This document shows, in pieces, positions 36,201 to 43,960 of a stretch of 64,000 bases of DNA. The notes beneath the pieces were generated by a model. The model did no database searches and was not told where the DNA came from. It saw only the letters and a list, made by a program, of their open reading frames with translations. Within the stretch, counting starts at the first letter, position 1, and every line of letters starts with the position of its first letter. The DNA comes from Aquibacillus halophilus. GTDB taxonomy: Bacteria > Bacillota > Bacilli > Bacillales > Amphibacillaceae. The DNA is taken from positions 50,121 through 114,120 of the forward strand of contig NZ_WJNG01000014.1 of the NCBI RefSeq assembly GCF_009649745.1. Reading direction: 5' to 3'. A program made the translations under genes and the position numbers.

Positions 36201-36956
36201 AAACCGGTAGATGCTGATAAAGAATTAAATGCAAAGGTAGAGGATAGGCTGTCTTTTGTATATCCACATAGCAATGCATCAACCTATCGGGCAAAGCAAA
36301 CAGTTACTGAAATAAAACGTCAACGCGAAGTAAAGGATGACTATAGTGATTTGGAGCTAATCCAACCATTTAAAGCTCCAATTTCTAAGCGACCTAAGTT
36401 CATGCAAAAAGAGAAAATGTTGACGGCTGCTGAGAAAGGTACTGCGATGCACACAGTCATGCAGCACATTCCTTTTACGAAAAAATGGAAGGAAGAAGAA
36501 TTAACAGACTTTGTACAGCGGTTAGTTACTAAGGAAATTCTTAGACAGGAAGAAGCGGATGTAGTAAATATTGAGGCGATTCAACGTTTCTTTGAAACAG
36601 AAATAGGTGAGCGTGTTGTTCAATCTGATAACGTTCAACGAGAAGTTCCGTTTAGTTTTACATTAAAAGCTAACGAGGTTTATCACAATTGGCAAGGAGA
36701 GTCTGATGAAAAGGTTTTGATCCAAGGTGTAATTGACTGTTTAATCCCAGTTGAAGGTGGATGGTTATTGTTAGACTATAAAACTGATACAATCACTGAG
36801 GAAGTTTCGCCCGATGTGAAGGAACAGTTAAAACAACGATACCAAGTGCAAATGGAGTTATACTCTAAATCATTAGAAGGCATCTGGAAACAGCCAATTG
36901 TAGAGAAATATCTATATTTCTTTGACCGCTCTTTGTTAGTTGATTGTAATAAATAG
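33228..36956 (+). CDS. addA: AddA subunit of the AddAB helicase-nuclease
   Basis: The protein has 1242 residues. UvrD/Rep superfamily 1A helicase motifs occur in order: Walker A AAAGSGKTAVLVERI (about residue 24), motif Ia TFTNAAAQEMRNR, motif II VDEYQDTN, motif III GDVKQSIYRFRHAEP, motif V TIHKSKGLEFP and motif VI VAMTRAKEKL. A C-terminal nuclease has IDCLIPVEGGWLLLDYKTDT. It supplies the motor and one nuclease of AddAB. In B. subtilis sbcDC follows; here a repeat element and a PadR operon take that place. Confidence 0.96.
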   Translation: MPKWTKEQEEAIYASGSDILVAAAAGSGKTAVLVERIIQKLLNRENPIDIDSLLVVTFTNAAAQEMRNRVGEALEAALEANPSSIHLKKQLSLLQRASISTLHSFCMDLIRRYAYLLDIDPGFRIADDVEADMIRQEVLEDLFEGWYGKEGEEQQAFFAVVDRFSNDRSDLEVEELILSLYTFSMQNPWPDAWLDEMTDMYDVSEAEDEETIQWLDILKREVASQLQAMRAEAEAAIELTKESDGPYHYAEAIDADFALINEAAAKLEMSWNQVQPVFVEGKFKALSRKKVDCDEDKKDKVKSLRNSYKKRWKDLADDWFSRKLSSYLNDMGSLHPTIKQLTVLVKEFKQGYAKLKKEKALVDFSDLEHYTLQILLDESSTADHIVPSSVASELQKKFSELLVDEYQDTNLVQETLISLISDRKGNGNMFMVGDVKQSIYRFRHAEPSLFLEKYKRFADHDHPAKRIDLARNFRSRDQVLSATNYIFRQLLNEEVGEMEYEKDAELIYSNTIYDQLTLSDADAELVIIDRETKEENPTEEQGEENFQDLEKAQIEARAYGKMIKRWIGHEEKRPTQVVDKRTETQRDLQYRDIVILLRSMTWAPTITEELKQQGIPVYAELSTGYFEAIEIKVMLSLLKIIDNPKQDIPLASVLRSPIVGLNEEDLAQIRLVKKRVSYYDALTSFIVETENQNKKHQVEQFLTKLKDWRMRARQGALSELIWQIYRETGYYDFVGGIPGGKQRQANLRALYDRARTYESTSFRGLFRFLRFIERMEEKGDDLGAARALGEKEDVVRIMTIHKSKGLEFPIVILGAMDKQFNQQDLRQKYLLHKDLGFGSKYIDPEKRIIYPTLAYHALKKEKQRELWAEEMRVLYVAMTRAKEKLVMIGNVASFEKRQEKWLEVIDHPDWVLPPHYRLEAKSYLDWVGPALVRHNQNDMLRNVELNIQIPEPIRADDSKWNVQLIHGSEYSNLDQHEQRQELDLQKTIQEWKPVDADKELNAKVEDRLSFVYPHSNASTYRAKQTVTEIKRQREVKDDYSDLELIQPFKAPISKRPKFMQKEKMLTAAEKGTAMHTVMQHIPFTKKWKEEELTDFVQRLVTKEILRQEEADVVNIEAIQRFFETEIGERVVQSDNVQREVPFSFTLKANEVYHNWQGESDEKVLIQGVIDCLIPVEGGWLLLDYKTDTITEEVSPDVKEQLKQRYQVQMELYSKSLEGIWKQPIVEKYLYFFDRSLLVDCNK

Positions 36957-36967
36957 AAACGATTATG

Positions 36968-36998
36968 AACACAACGGCCACTACCTGGTCGTTGTGTT
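36968..36998 (+). terminator. Intrinsic terminator of addBA
   Basis: AACACAACG pairs with CGTTGTGTT, extended inside by CCA/TGG, and is followed by a T-run of seven. Confidence 0.9.
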
Positions 36999-37111
36999 TT
37001 TTTGCTATGCTGTTTTCTAAAAGATTGTTGTTTTTGACGAAAAATATATAGAATCAGACGTAACTTCTATCTATTAATTCATCATTTATATATGCTTTCT
37101 ACAATCGCTTC

Positions 37112-37220
37112 GGCAAAAAACTTCGCTTTCCGTGGGCACGGCCTTAGCCTCCTCGTAGAAAACCGCTACTGCGGGGTCTTCGGACTCGCGCTGTTCCCAC
37201 AGGAGTCTACGTTTTTTGCC
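37112..37220 (+). repeat. D-type structured module (D1)
   Basis: Perfect 10-bp ends GGCAAAAAAC (37112-37121) / GTTTTTTGCC (37211-37220). The inner stem GTGGG (37132-37136) pairs with CCCAC (37196-37200), a third base version of the A/B stem. Confidence 0.8.
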
Positions 37221-37371
37221 TACGCTGTTAATAGTGTTCTGATTATCGAGGGAAAAAGTCTATGGTTTTACGTGAAAAGAATTTTCATCTTCTTGAACCT
37301 AGCTATCCAAGCTACGAAACTACACTAGATTTTGGTTTTTATCAATCTTCCTTTCATTTCATATAAGATGG

Positions 37372-37497
37372 TGATTGGAGCGTAGGGCAGTCGACTCCAG
37401 TGGGAAAAGCGACGGCTGAAAATCCCGCAGGAATTGGTTTTCTTCCGAGGAAGTTGAAGCGTTGCCCGCGGAAAGTGACTGCCTGAAGCGCAAATCA
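37372..37497 (-). repeat. A-type structured module (A2)
   Basis: An inverted copy of A1/A3. The outer stem GGCAGTC / GACTGCC is retained. The inner stem has one A-C mismatch (CCCAC instead of CCCGC). Confidence 0.78.
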
Positions 37498-37672
37498 ATT
37501 AGTAGCTACGCTACGTCGCATTTTATATCAATAACGACAAACTTTGCTTAAAAACAGCTAATAATTTTGTCGGAAAAAATTCATGGAAAAATAATACATA
37601 CAATTCTTGCTTTATAAAATCAACTATTATATGATTACGTTAATACCTCATTATTCTAGGTAGGTGAAAAAT

Positions 37673-38005
37673 GTGTTCAACCGAGAACTAGTAAAAGGAA
37701 GTACATCACTTCTCGTTTTACAGTTGTTAAACGAGCGTGACATGTATGGCTATGAATTAGTGAAGGAAATGGATAAACGAAGTGATCATAATTTCCAAAT
37801 TAAAGAAGGCACCTTGTATCCGGCACTACATAAGCTGGAAAAACAAGCGTATATCGAGTTCTATTGGGAAAATCAACCCAAAGGACCAGCCAGAAAGTAC
37901 TATCGAATTACAGCAGATGGCCAAAGTATTTTGGAAGAAAAAACAAGTGAATGGCATCGTTACGTACAAGTAATGAACAATTTAATTCGGAGAAACGAAT
38001 CATGA
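37673..38005 (+). CDS. PadR-family transcriptional regulator
   Basis: The start is GTG 37673 ([14 protein letters not shown]), with AGGTAGGTG correctly spaced; a GTG at 37664 overlaps it. The 110-residue winged-helix protein has the PadR core [23 protein letters not shown], the recognition segment [17 protein letters not shown], and a [13 protein letters not shown] wing. It overlaps the HAAS gene by four bases (ATGA), the usual PadR-HAAS pairing. A dyad at 38687-38715 in front of the third gene is a possible target. Confidence 0.9.
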   Translation: MFNRELVKGSTSLLVLQLLNERDMYGYELVKEMDKRSDHNFQIKEGTLYPALHKLEKQAYIEFYWENQPKGPARKYYRITADGQSILEEKTSEWHRYVQVMNNLIRRNES

Positions 38006-38637
38006 AGATAGCAGAAAAACAGTTTATTGAGGAATTAAGCAAATCATTGCCTAACTCCTCTAATAAACAAGAAATACTAAAAGAGTATGAGATGCATTTA
38101 TATGAAATGGCAAGAGAAGGTAATTGTGAAGATGATCTAACTTACTATAATCAGTTAAAGGATCGCTTAGGGACTCCTCAGGAGATAGCTAATATATGGT
38201 AAAATTAAACGAGTCTTACGCCAAGTCGAACACAATGGTTATTTGTTTCATTGAATATATGTTTATTTCTTGGAGGAATCCTGCTAACCTTAACCTATCA
38301 TGTCTTTCATTGGGGTTGGATTGATTTTATTTGGGAAAGAGTAACAGAAATACCTTCCATTATTATTATGGTTTACTTTTTATTTTGGGGGTTACTAGGC
38401 TATGAAATAGGTAAGGAGTTTGGTCCTCGAGGAAGAAAGCTGTTACAAAAGACATTTTTCTTTTGTGTGGCGCCAAACATTATCTTAATGGCATTAACTA
38501 TTTTTAGGTTAATTCCCTATCAATGGTTTCAGCCGCTTCTGAGCTTTCCTTTTATTATTTCATGTGTCATTTTTACAGGTTTATTATACCCAGTAAGTTG
38601 GCTTGGTTACCATTGGGGCAAGAAAGCCTCAGTTTAA
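38002..38637 (+). pseudogene. HAAS-type membrane protein gene split by two in-frame stops
   Basis: From ATG 38002 one frame runs to 38637 (212 codons) but contains TAA at 38200-38202 and TAA at 38206-38208, separated by one codon. The 66-residue first part is a HAAS domain (FIEELSKSLP ... LGTPQEIANIW). The second part continues in the same frame as TSLTPSRTQWLFVSLNICLF and four membrane segments, exactly the architecture of intact HAAS proteins. Two point changes (CAA or AAA or GAA to TAA) would explain it. It could be a pseudogene, or two separately translated pieces; TTG 38251 has no good ribosome binding site. Confidence 0.75.
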
Positions 38638-38671
38638 GCTATGGTACTGTAGTTGGTAACAGTGCCATAGC
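38638..38671 (+). terminator. Terminator after the HAAS gene
   Basis: A 13-bp stem GCTATGGTACTGT / ACAGTGCCATAGC with one G-U pair and an 8-nt loop, followed by TATAAAAATTTTTG. It starts within the stop codon region of the preceding frame. Confidence 0.75.
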
Positions 38672-38686
38672 TATAAAAATTTTTGT

Positions 38687-38715
38687 CTACATACATAGTA
38701 AAACTATGTATGTAG
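38687..38715 (+). promoter_or_regulatory. Perfect 13-bp dyad before the DUF4173-like gene
   Basis: CTACATACATAGT pairs with ACTATGTATGTAG around AAA, and a third half-copy CTATGTAG follows at 38721-38728. It lies 27 bp before the gene start. Repeated ACAT/ATGT words suit a PadR-type operator, and a PadR gene lies 1 kb upstream. Confidence 0.5.
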
Positions 38716-38741
38716 TAAATCTATGTAGAGGTGAGATTATC

Positions 38742-40217
38742 ATGGAAATACAGGTGAAGAGTCAAGATTTTTGGTTTTTGTTGGTTTGTTTAGGTCTAGG
38801 CATTTTAACAGAGTTAAGCTTTTTCCATGGAACTGTCGGAGTTTCCTACTTGGTATTTTTAACTGGTTTCTATATTGTCTTTTTCATTCGATTTCGGTTG
38901 TTAGTATTTACTCATCGACGAATTGGTCTCTTATTGATGATGGCTATTTGGATATTATCTGCTAGTTATTTAGTTTACGACAATCAGTTGTTTTACCAAT
39001 TAAACTTTTTGGTTATCCCTGCGTTAATTCTCTGTCACATCGTATTGATTACAGTGCCAAAACAAGTGAAATGGTACACGCCACGTTTTTTACAACTAGT
39101 GATGGAAAAGTTAGCCGGAGGTATAAGATTCAATAGTGTATTCTTCTCAGAAATAGTTAAGAGCCTTTTCAAAAATATGGATGAACAAACAGCACATACA
39201 ATTAAACGAGTAGCACTAGGATTAGTGATTGGTCTACCGCTGTTAGGTATCGTGACCATATTGCTTATGTCGGCAGATGCAGTGTTTCAAGACCTAGTTG
39301 TTCAAATACCGAGATTTATTTTTCAACTAAATTTTGGTGAGCAATTGTTTAGAATAGCTATAATACTATTCTTCTTATTGGTCTTTTTCGGAATATTTCA
39401 AGTACTAGCATTAGCGAATTCTACAAAGCTATATTCGGAGGAAGTAGGTAATGGTACTAAACAATTCGATAGTATTATTGCTTTAACAATCCTCATTTTA
39501 TTAAATGGTGTTTATTTATTATTTACTGCCATTCAATTCACCTATTTCTTTGGTGGTGGATTAGAAGAGGGATACACGTTTGCCGAATATGCTCGTAGAG
39601 GTTTTTTTGAATTAATGATCGTCACGATGGTCAACTGGACCTTATTAATAAGTTTTCTAACCTATGTGAAAGAATCCCGAAGGAAGTTTAAATTTGTACT
39701 GAAAGTAATGTATTCAATCGTGATTATAGTGAGTGGTATTATGCTTACTTCTGCCTTTCAACGTTTGAGTATGTACGAAGAGGCTTATGGTTTCACCCTG
39801 GATCGGATTTTAGCCCATGGATTTATGGTGTTTTTGCTAGTAATTTTTGCTTATACAATGATGCGCGTATGGTTAGAAAAACTATCGTTATTACACTTTT
39901 ATTTGTTAGCAAGTCTGATCTTTTATACAGGATTAAATGTCATACCGTTAGAAAGAATGATTGTTAATAATAATTTGGAGCGCTATCAAGCTACAGACAA
40001 AATAGATGTTTATTATTTAAATTCACTCGGTGCTACCGGAGTTGATGGATTAATTACCTTATATCAAAAAGAACCTGACTTTCCTAACCTAAAAAGAATT
40101 TTGGTAGAGAGAAAAGAATGGGCTGAATCAATTAATCAGAGAAATTCGTGGCAATCTTATAATCTTCATAAGCAGGCTGTGATTGAAAAATTAACCAAAT
40201 TAAATTTAACTAACTAA
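38742..40217 (+). CDS. Polytopic membrane protein, DUF4173/DUF4153-like
   Basis: The start is ATG 38742 (MEIQVKSQDFWFLL) behind AGAGGTGAG; the frame extends upstream without support. The product of 491 residues has about 12 hydrophobic segments and ends with a soluble helical tail containing DVYYLNSLGATGVDGLITLY and a Trp-bearing QRNSWQSYNLHKQ. This tail is typical of DUF4173-type proteins. Function unknown. It follows the PadR-HAAS pair but has its own terminator and dyad in front, so it may be separately controlled. Confidence 0.78.
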   Translation: MEIQVKSQDFWFLLVCLGLGILTELSFFHGTVGVSYLVFLTGFYIVFFIRFRLLVFTHRRIGLLLMMAIWILSASYLVYDNQLFYQLNFLVIPALILCHIVLITVPKQVKWYTPRFLQLVMEKLAGGIRFNSVFFSEIVKSLFKNMDEQTAHTIKRVALGLVIGLPLLGIVTILLMSADAVFQDLVVQIPRFIFQLNFGEQLFRIAIILFFLLVFFGIFQVLALANSTKLYSEEVGNGTKQFDSIIALTILILLNGVYLLFTAIQFTYFFGGGLEEGYTFAEYARRGFFELMIVTMVNWTLLISFLTYVKESRRKFKFVLKVMYSIVIIVSGIMLTSAFQRLSMYEEAYGFTLDRILAHGFMVFLLVIFAYTMMRVWLEKLSLLHFYLLASLIFYTGLNVIPLERMIVNNNLERYQATDKIDVYYLNSLGATGVDGLITLYQKEPDFPNLKRILVERKEWAESINQRNSWQSYNLHKQAVIEKLTKLNLTN

Positions 40218-40344
40218 TCAACCGCGACACAATTGTGCTCGGTCATATCGAGCTAATTATAACTTCTATTATGCTTCCTGTGCACAAAGGAACAAAGAAG
40301 TCTATTGTTTTACAAAGAAACGATATGTAAGTTAATTTGGACAA

Positions 40345-40390
40345 AAAAAATGGAAATGTGCTGATTGTTTCATGCTCATTTCCATTTTTT
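40345..40390. terminator. Bidirectional terminator between DUF4173-like gene and gerP
   Basis: AAAAAATGGAAATG (40345-40358) pairs with CATTTCCATTTTTT (40377-40390). The T-run on both strands can end both convergent transcripts. Confidence 0.85.
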
Positions 40391-40413
40391 CATGTAATAA
40401 CAAGTTAACAGTA

Positions 40414-40632
40414 TTATGCATTTCCGCCTACAATTTGATCTGCTACATCTGGATCTAATGCATTTGTAGCACTTAGCCCACTATTTGTATTAATAAAGTC
40501 ACCCGTATTAAAAGCCCCAGAGCCGGCGGCAGTTTTAGATGCACTTTTAGGAGCAAGGTAAAAGCTGTCTCCGAAGTTGATTACTCCCCCGCCGACACTG
40601 TTAATTTTTATTGGTCCCACGGCAGATGGCAT
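40414..40632 (-). CDS. gerPF: GerPF-like spore germination protein, second copy
   Basis: The protein has 72 residues. It differs from the product at 40679-40897 at only 10 positions by eye, so this is a tandem duplication of gerPF. It keeps the family frame MPSAVGPIKINSV, GVINFGDSFYL, the KTAAGSGAFNTGDF core and a NTNSGLSATN tail. GerP proteins help germinants pass the spore coat. It is the last gene before the operon terminator. Confidence 0.9.
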   Translation of the reverse strand: MPSAVGPIKINSVGGGVINFGDSFYLAPKSASKTAAGSGAFNTGDFINTNSGLSATNALDPDVADQIVGGNA

Positions 40633-40678
40633 TTATACACCCTCTTTCCATATTTTTTAGTTATAAAAGCGATAGAGA

Positions 40679-40897
40679 TTAGGCATTACCACTAACCACT
40701 TGATCAACTGCATCTGGATCAAAGGAATTTGTTGCACTTAATCCACTATTTGTATTTATAAAATCTCCAGTGTTGAAGGAACCCGAACCTGCAGCAGTTT
40801 TAGATGCACTTTTAGGAGATAAATAAAAGCTATCTCCAAAATTGATGACTCCGCCGTCTACACTATTAATTTTTATAGGCCCAACAATGGATGGCAT
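40679..40897 (-). CDS. gerPF: Spore germination protein GerPF
   Basis: The protein has 72 residues of the GerPA/GerPF family, with GPIKINSV at the start and the Gly-rich AGSGSFNTGDFINTNSG core. It follows gerPE in the usual gerPABCDEF order. It acts in the spore coat or outer layers to allow nutrient germinants to reach their receptors. An almost identical duplicate follows 46 bp downstream. Confidence 0.92.
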   Translation of the reverse strand: MPSIVGPIKINSVDGGVINFGDSFYLSPKSASKTAAGSGSFNTGDFINTNSGLSATNSFDPDAVDQVVSGNA

Positions 40898-40927
40898 GTT
40901 AACACCTTCTTTTAAATGACTTTATTG

Positions 40928-41320
40928 TTATTCTATTAAGTCGTTTTGATTTTGTTCCTTCTCTAATATCCGAATGTGCTTTATCCTAGATACAGAATCA
41001 ATATGGTTTAGACTACCAAGTTGTGCAATGGAAGAAGCAGAGATGCCTTTAACATCAATATTTTCCACATGAATATTTGGATTATGGTGGTAGTTTTTTT
41101 GTTGTACCGTTAATGAGTCAGGAACATTGCTTGGCTCTTGGCTAAAAAGTTCATACTGATCAAATTCAAACCCCTCATCAGTTTCAACACCACCCTCTTT
41201 TTGAACAGCAATTACTCTGCTGGTGGGTGTAAATGTATTTGCATCACCAATTTCAAACATAGAGCTATAGGCTATAGAATTAATTCGGGTCTTTCCAATA
41301 TGTGCCACTCGTTTATCCAT
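40928..41320 (-). CDS. gerPE: Spore germination protein GerPE
   Basis: The start is ATG 41320 (MDKRVAHIGKTRINSI) with GGAAGGA just upstream; the frame extends 18 bases further from a TTG. The 130-residue product has two repeats of the family theme (TRINSIAYSSMFEIGDAN and VKGISASSIAQLGSLNHI). It overlaps the 3' end of gerPD by 8 bases. Its product is a coat-associated factor needed for normal germinant access. Confidence 0.88.
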   Translation of the reverse strand: MDKRVAHIGKTRINSIAYSSMFEIGDANTFTPTSRVIAVQKEGGVETDEGFEFDQYELFSQEPSNVPDSLTVQQKNYHHNPNIHVENIDVKGISASSIAQLGSLNHIDSVSRIKHIRILEKEQNQNDLIE

Positions 41321-41516
41321 TATCGGTTCCTTCCTCAATTGTTGGATGCCGAAGAGGCACTAGTGAACCAACAATGTATGAATCAGGTGGGGTATCATAG
41401 AAGGATGTTAATTTAATTGTTTCATTATCTCCAATCAAAAAAATAGATGAAGATGCTACCCCTGTAATCTCAACATTCCCTACATTTAATCCCCAATTGT
41501 GAACCTCATAATTCAT
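41313..41516 (-). CDS. gerPD: Spore germination protein GerPD
   Basis: The protein has 67 residues. MNYEVHNWGLNVGNVEITGV followed by ASSSIFLIGDNETI matches the small GerPD pattern and the position fourth in the operon. It overlaps gerPE, which implies coupled translation. No catalytic motif; structural role in the spore. Confidence 0.85.
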   Translation of the reverse strand: MNYEVHNWGLNVGNVEITGVASSSIFLIGDNETIKLTSFYDTPPDSYIVGSLVPLRHPTIEEGTDNG

Positions 41517-41521
41517 AGTTA

Positions 41522-42115
41522 TTATTCTCCTTTTGTTTGGTCATTTTGAAAGAACTGTCGAAGAGAATGATTAATTTCTTTTTGAACTTGCTCATATATT
41601 AACTGAGATGTTTCTTGTTTGGTTTGTGATGGGTGCTCATTTCGAACATTTTTTTCGTATTGAGCTACTCGCTCGGGCAATTGTTTGCGAACATCATTCA
41701 GTATCATTTCTTGATACGATTTATTTAAAGGAAAACCATACTCGCTAGCTAGCTGATGGAGCAAGGATGGACCTTCTTCTATTAGGTAAGAATCAAGTTG
41801 CCCAACTAATTCTTGAGTGACAGGCTTAGCTTGACGTTGGTAGTTATTGTTAACAGGTTGGTTAAGTGATAGGTCATCCACTTTAGCTAAATCTTCCGGC
41901 GAAAGCCCGATATGGAGTGTACCATCGAGTCTCTCTATTTTTAGTTGATCAAAATGATATTCTAACTTTTCAATTGTGGTATTTTTGGTGTTGGAATTAG
42001 TGGTGTTTTCTAATCTTGCGATACGCTGTTCAAGTTCTTTAATTTTAGTATCTTGTTGTTGCATGTATGCCTGGACTCTGGCAAGGTATTCTTGCCATGA
42101 ATTTGAATAATTCAT
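41522..42115 (-). CDS. gerPC: Spore germination protein GerPC
   Basis: The protein has 197 residues and is the only large member of the operon. An N-terminal coiled coil (YMQQQDTKIKELEQRIARLE) is followed by a conserved IEKLEYHFDQLKIERLDGTLHIG segment, then helical regions. This matches GerPC in length and order (after gerPB, before gerPD). A 67-bp gap separates it from gerPB. Confidence 0.88.
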   Translation of the reverse strand: MNYSNSWQEYLARVQAYMQQQDTKIKELEQRIARLENTTNSNTKNTTIEKLEYHFDQLKIERLDGTLHIGLSPEDLAKVDDLSLNQPVNNNYQRQAKPVTQELVGQLDSYLIEEGPSLLHQLASEYGFPLNKSYQEMILNDVRKQLPERVAQYEKNVRNEHPSQTKQETSQLIYEQVQKEINHSLRQFFQNDQTKGE

Positions 42116-42182
42116 ATGGAACCTCCTTCTAGGCTATGACCTAATCAATACTACAATATGCAAGTATTTTTTAGTTCGTGAT

Positions 42183-42401
42183 TTAAGTCGGAGGGGCAAG
42201 TGGTATAAGTGGTACAAGTGGTTCGCTGATTGGACCCTGTGGCTCAGCAGGTTCGGCAAGTTCTGTATATCCACCAGTATTGTACAGTTCCGCTAGTGCT
42301 TGAATATTTCCCGCACTACCGATTTGAAATACTGAGGAATTAGAAACACTACCAACCTTAATCATATGAATATAGATAGACTGGTGCACTGTTAAATTCA
42401 T
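42183..42401 (-). CDS. gerPB: Spore germination protein GerPB
   Basis: The protein has 72 residues. NLTVHQSIYIHMIKVGSVSN, then SSVFQIGSAGNIQALAELYNTGGYTE, and a Pro-rich tail are typical of GerPB. It lies 12 bp after gerPA. Confidence 0.9.
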   Translation of the reverse strand: MNLTVHQSIYIHMIKVGSVSNSSVFQIGSAGNIQALAELYNTGGYTELAEPAEPQGPISEPLVPLIPLAPPT

Positions 42402-42413
42402 TAATAACCACCT

Positions 42414-42632
42414 CTACAATGTACTAATGCTTTGATCAAAGTGATCTTTGTCATAAACGTTAGTAGCCGAGTGACCTAAAGAAATACGAAGTCCATCCCC
42501 TGTATTAAAAGATCCTCCACCAGCAAATGTTTTTGCTTCTGAAAAAGGACTCATCGCATAGACATCTCCTATGTTAAAAATACTTGATGTGGCAATAGAT
42601 AATACTTTAACTGCACCTACTACGGCTGGCAT
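42414..42632 (-). CDS. gerPA: Spore germination protein GerPA
   Basis: The protein has 72 residues. MPAVVGAVKVLSIATSSIFNIG, AKTFAGGGSFNTGD and a SATNVYDKDHFDQS tail mark GerPA, the first operon gene. AAGGAGGAATTC precedes the ATG. A mother-cell SigK-type promoter lies directly upstream, consistent with late sporulation expression of gerP. Confidence 0.9.
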   Translation of the reverse strand: MPAVVGAVKVLSIATSSIFNIGDVYAMSPFSEAKTFAGGGSFNTGDGLRISLGHSATNVYDKDHFDQSISTL

Positions 42633-42651
42633 ACGAATTCCTCCTTACGTA

Positions 42652-42679
42652 TAGTTTATGAAAGAGGATTAATATCTGT
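42652..42679 (-). promoter_or_regulatory. SigK promoter of the gerP operon
   Basis: On the minus strand CATAAACTA (complement of 42652-42660) matches the SigK -10 pattern CATANNNTA, and AC lies 17 bases upstream (complement of 42678-42679) as the -35. It is 20 bp from the gerPA start. Confidence 0.7.
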
Positions 42680-42766
42680 TCAACTATTAGGATGGAGTAA
42701 GTAAAAAAAATAGTTTACAATGGTTGCATAGGATCATAGATTGAAAGTTTAATTGGAGGAATTGGT

Positions 42767-43960
42767 ATGGGACAGACGGGATCTCCTATTACAGAAAGCA
42801 ATCGATTGCAATGGATTGATGCCGCAAGGGGATTTGCAATACTAGGGATTTTTATGGTTAATACACCAGCTTTTAATGCACCATTTTTTTTATATAATGG
42901 TGAGGATCAGTTCTGGAATAGTTCTTTGGATCAAGCTGTCCAAGTAATGATTGATATCTTTTTCCAAGCGAGCTTTTATACACTGTTTTCTTTTTTATTT
43001 GGCTTTGGTATGCAGATTATTATTAATAAATTAACTGATAAACAATTGAACGTAAGAAAGCTTTTGTTCCGGAGATTAATTATCCTAATAGGTTTTGGTC
43101 TAATACATGCTTTTCTTATCTGGCATGGAGATATATTACTCTCATATGGTATTATCGGTATGCTTTTACTATTATTTATTCGTGCAAGTAATAAAGCACT
43201 GTTTTACTGGGCATTTGGATTACTCTTATTCCCAACATTAATTTATAGTTGGCTATTATATATTGTTAGAGATAGGTTAAACATGTATAACTTAGAAGCA
43301 ATTAATCGGGCATTTGAAAACTATGGAAATGGTACAATAATTGCTATTTGGCAACAGAATTATCAGGATTGGATGTATTCCAATGGTTTTCTTGGCTTTA
43401 TATTTTTAACTTTTGCACTTTTGCCATTATTTTTGTTGGGTATGCTTGTTGCCAGAAAGAAATGGCTTGATAATGTACAGCAACATGCCCCAATGCTGAA
43501 GAAGGTTTGGATTTTATTATTATTTGTTTTTATCGGAGTAAAAGCAGGTCCTTATCTATTTGGGAACCCTGCCTGGTTTTCATATACGCAGGATACGATT
43601 GGTGGTTCGGCTTCGGCATTGTTTTATCTGACCTCTATTACATTAGCTTTCCAAAAAGATTTCTTGGCTAAGCTTCTGAAGCCTTTTACCTACGTTGGCA
43701 GGATGTCACTTTCGAATTACCTGTCCCAATCCATTATCTGTTTTATTTTATTTTACTCAGTTGGGTTTGGTTTTTATGGTCAGGTTAGTCCAATAGGTAG
43801 TGTGGCGATTGTGGTTGTTGTTTATAGTATTCAAGTAGTAGTAAGTAAGATATGGATTAGCAACTATCGATTTGGACCTATGGAATGGTTGTGGAGAAGA
43901 TTAATGTATGGAGAAAAGCTTCCTAATAAAAGGAAGGATAAGGAGGTAGAGCAAGGATGA
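42767..43960 (+). CDS. DUF418 family membrane protein (YeiB-like)
   Basis: The protein has 397 residues with about ten membrane segments. The N-terminal motif RLQWIDAARGFAILGIFMVNTPAF is characteristic of the DUF418/acyltransferase-3-related family, and the C-terminal part contains GRMSLSNYLSQSIICFILFY. The start ATG follows TTGGAGG. It overlaps the next gene by four bases, heading a three-gene membrane operon. Molecular function unknown. Confidence 0.85.
   Translation: MGQTGSPITESNRLQWIDAARGFAILGIFMVNTPAFNAPFFLYNGEDQFWNSSLDQAVQVMIDIFFQASFYTLFSFLFGFGMQIIINKLTDKQLNVRKLLFRRLIILIGFGLIHAFLIWHGDILLSYGIIGMLLLLFIRASNKALFYWAFGLLLFPTLIYSWLLYIVRDRLNMYNLEAINRAFENYGNGTIIAIWQQNYQDWMYSNGFLGFIFLTFALLPLFLLGMLVARKKWLDNVQQHAPMLKKVWILLLFVFIGVKAGPYLFGNPAWFSYTQDTIGGSASALFYLTSITLAFQKDFLAKLLKPFTYVGRMSLSNYLSQSIICFILFYSVGFGFYGQVSPIGSVAIVVVVYSIQVVVSKIWISNYRFGPMEWLWRRLMYGEKLPNKRKDKEVEQG

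Larger units (their letters stand above)
37025..37550. repeat. Composite palindromic element, locus 4
   Basis: It lies between addA and the PadR gene. The left end has CAGACGTAAC (37054-37063), and the right end GCTACGTCGCATTTTATATC (37510-37529). It holds a forward D module (37112-37220) and a reverse A module (37372-37497). No credible gene is present in the gap. Confidence 0.8.

Noticed and set aside
37092..37328. 78-codon frame after addA
   Set aside because: It reads through the D module; no ribosome binding site and no family resemblance.
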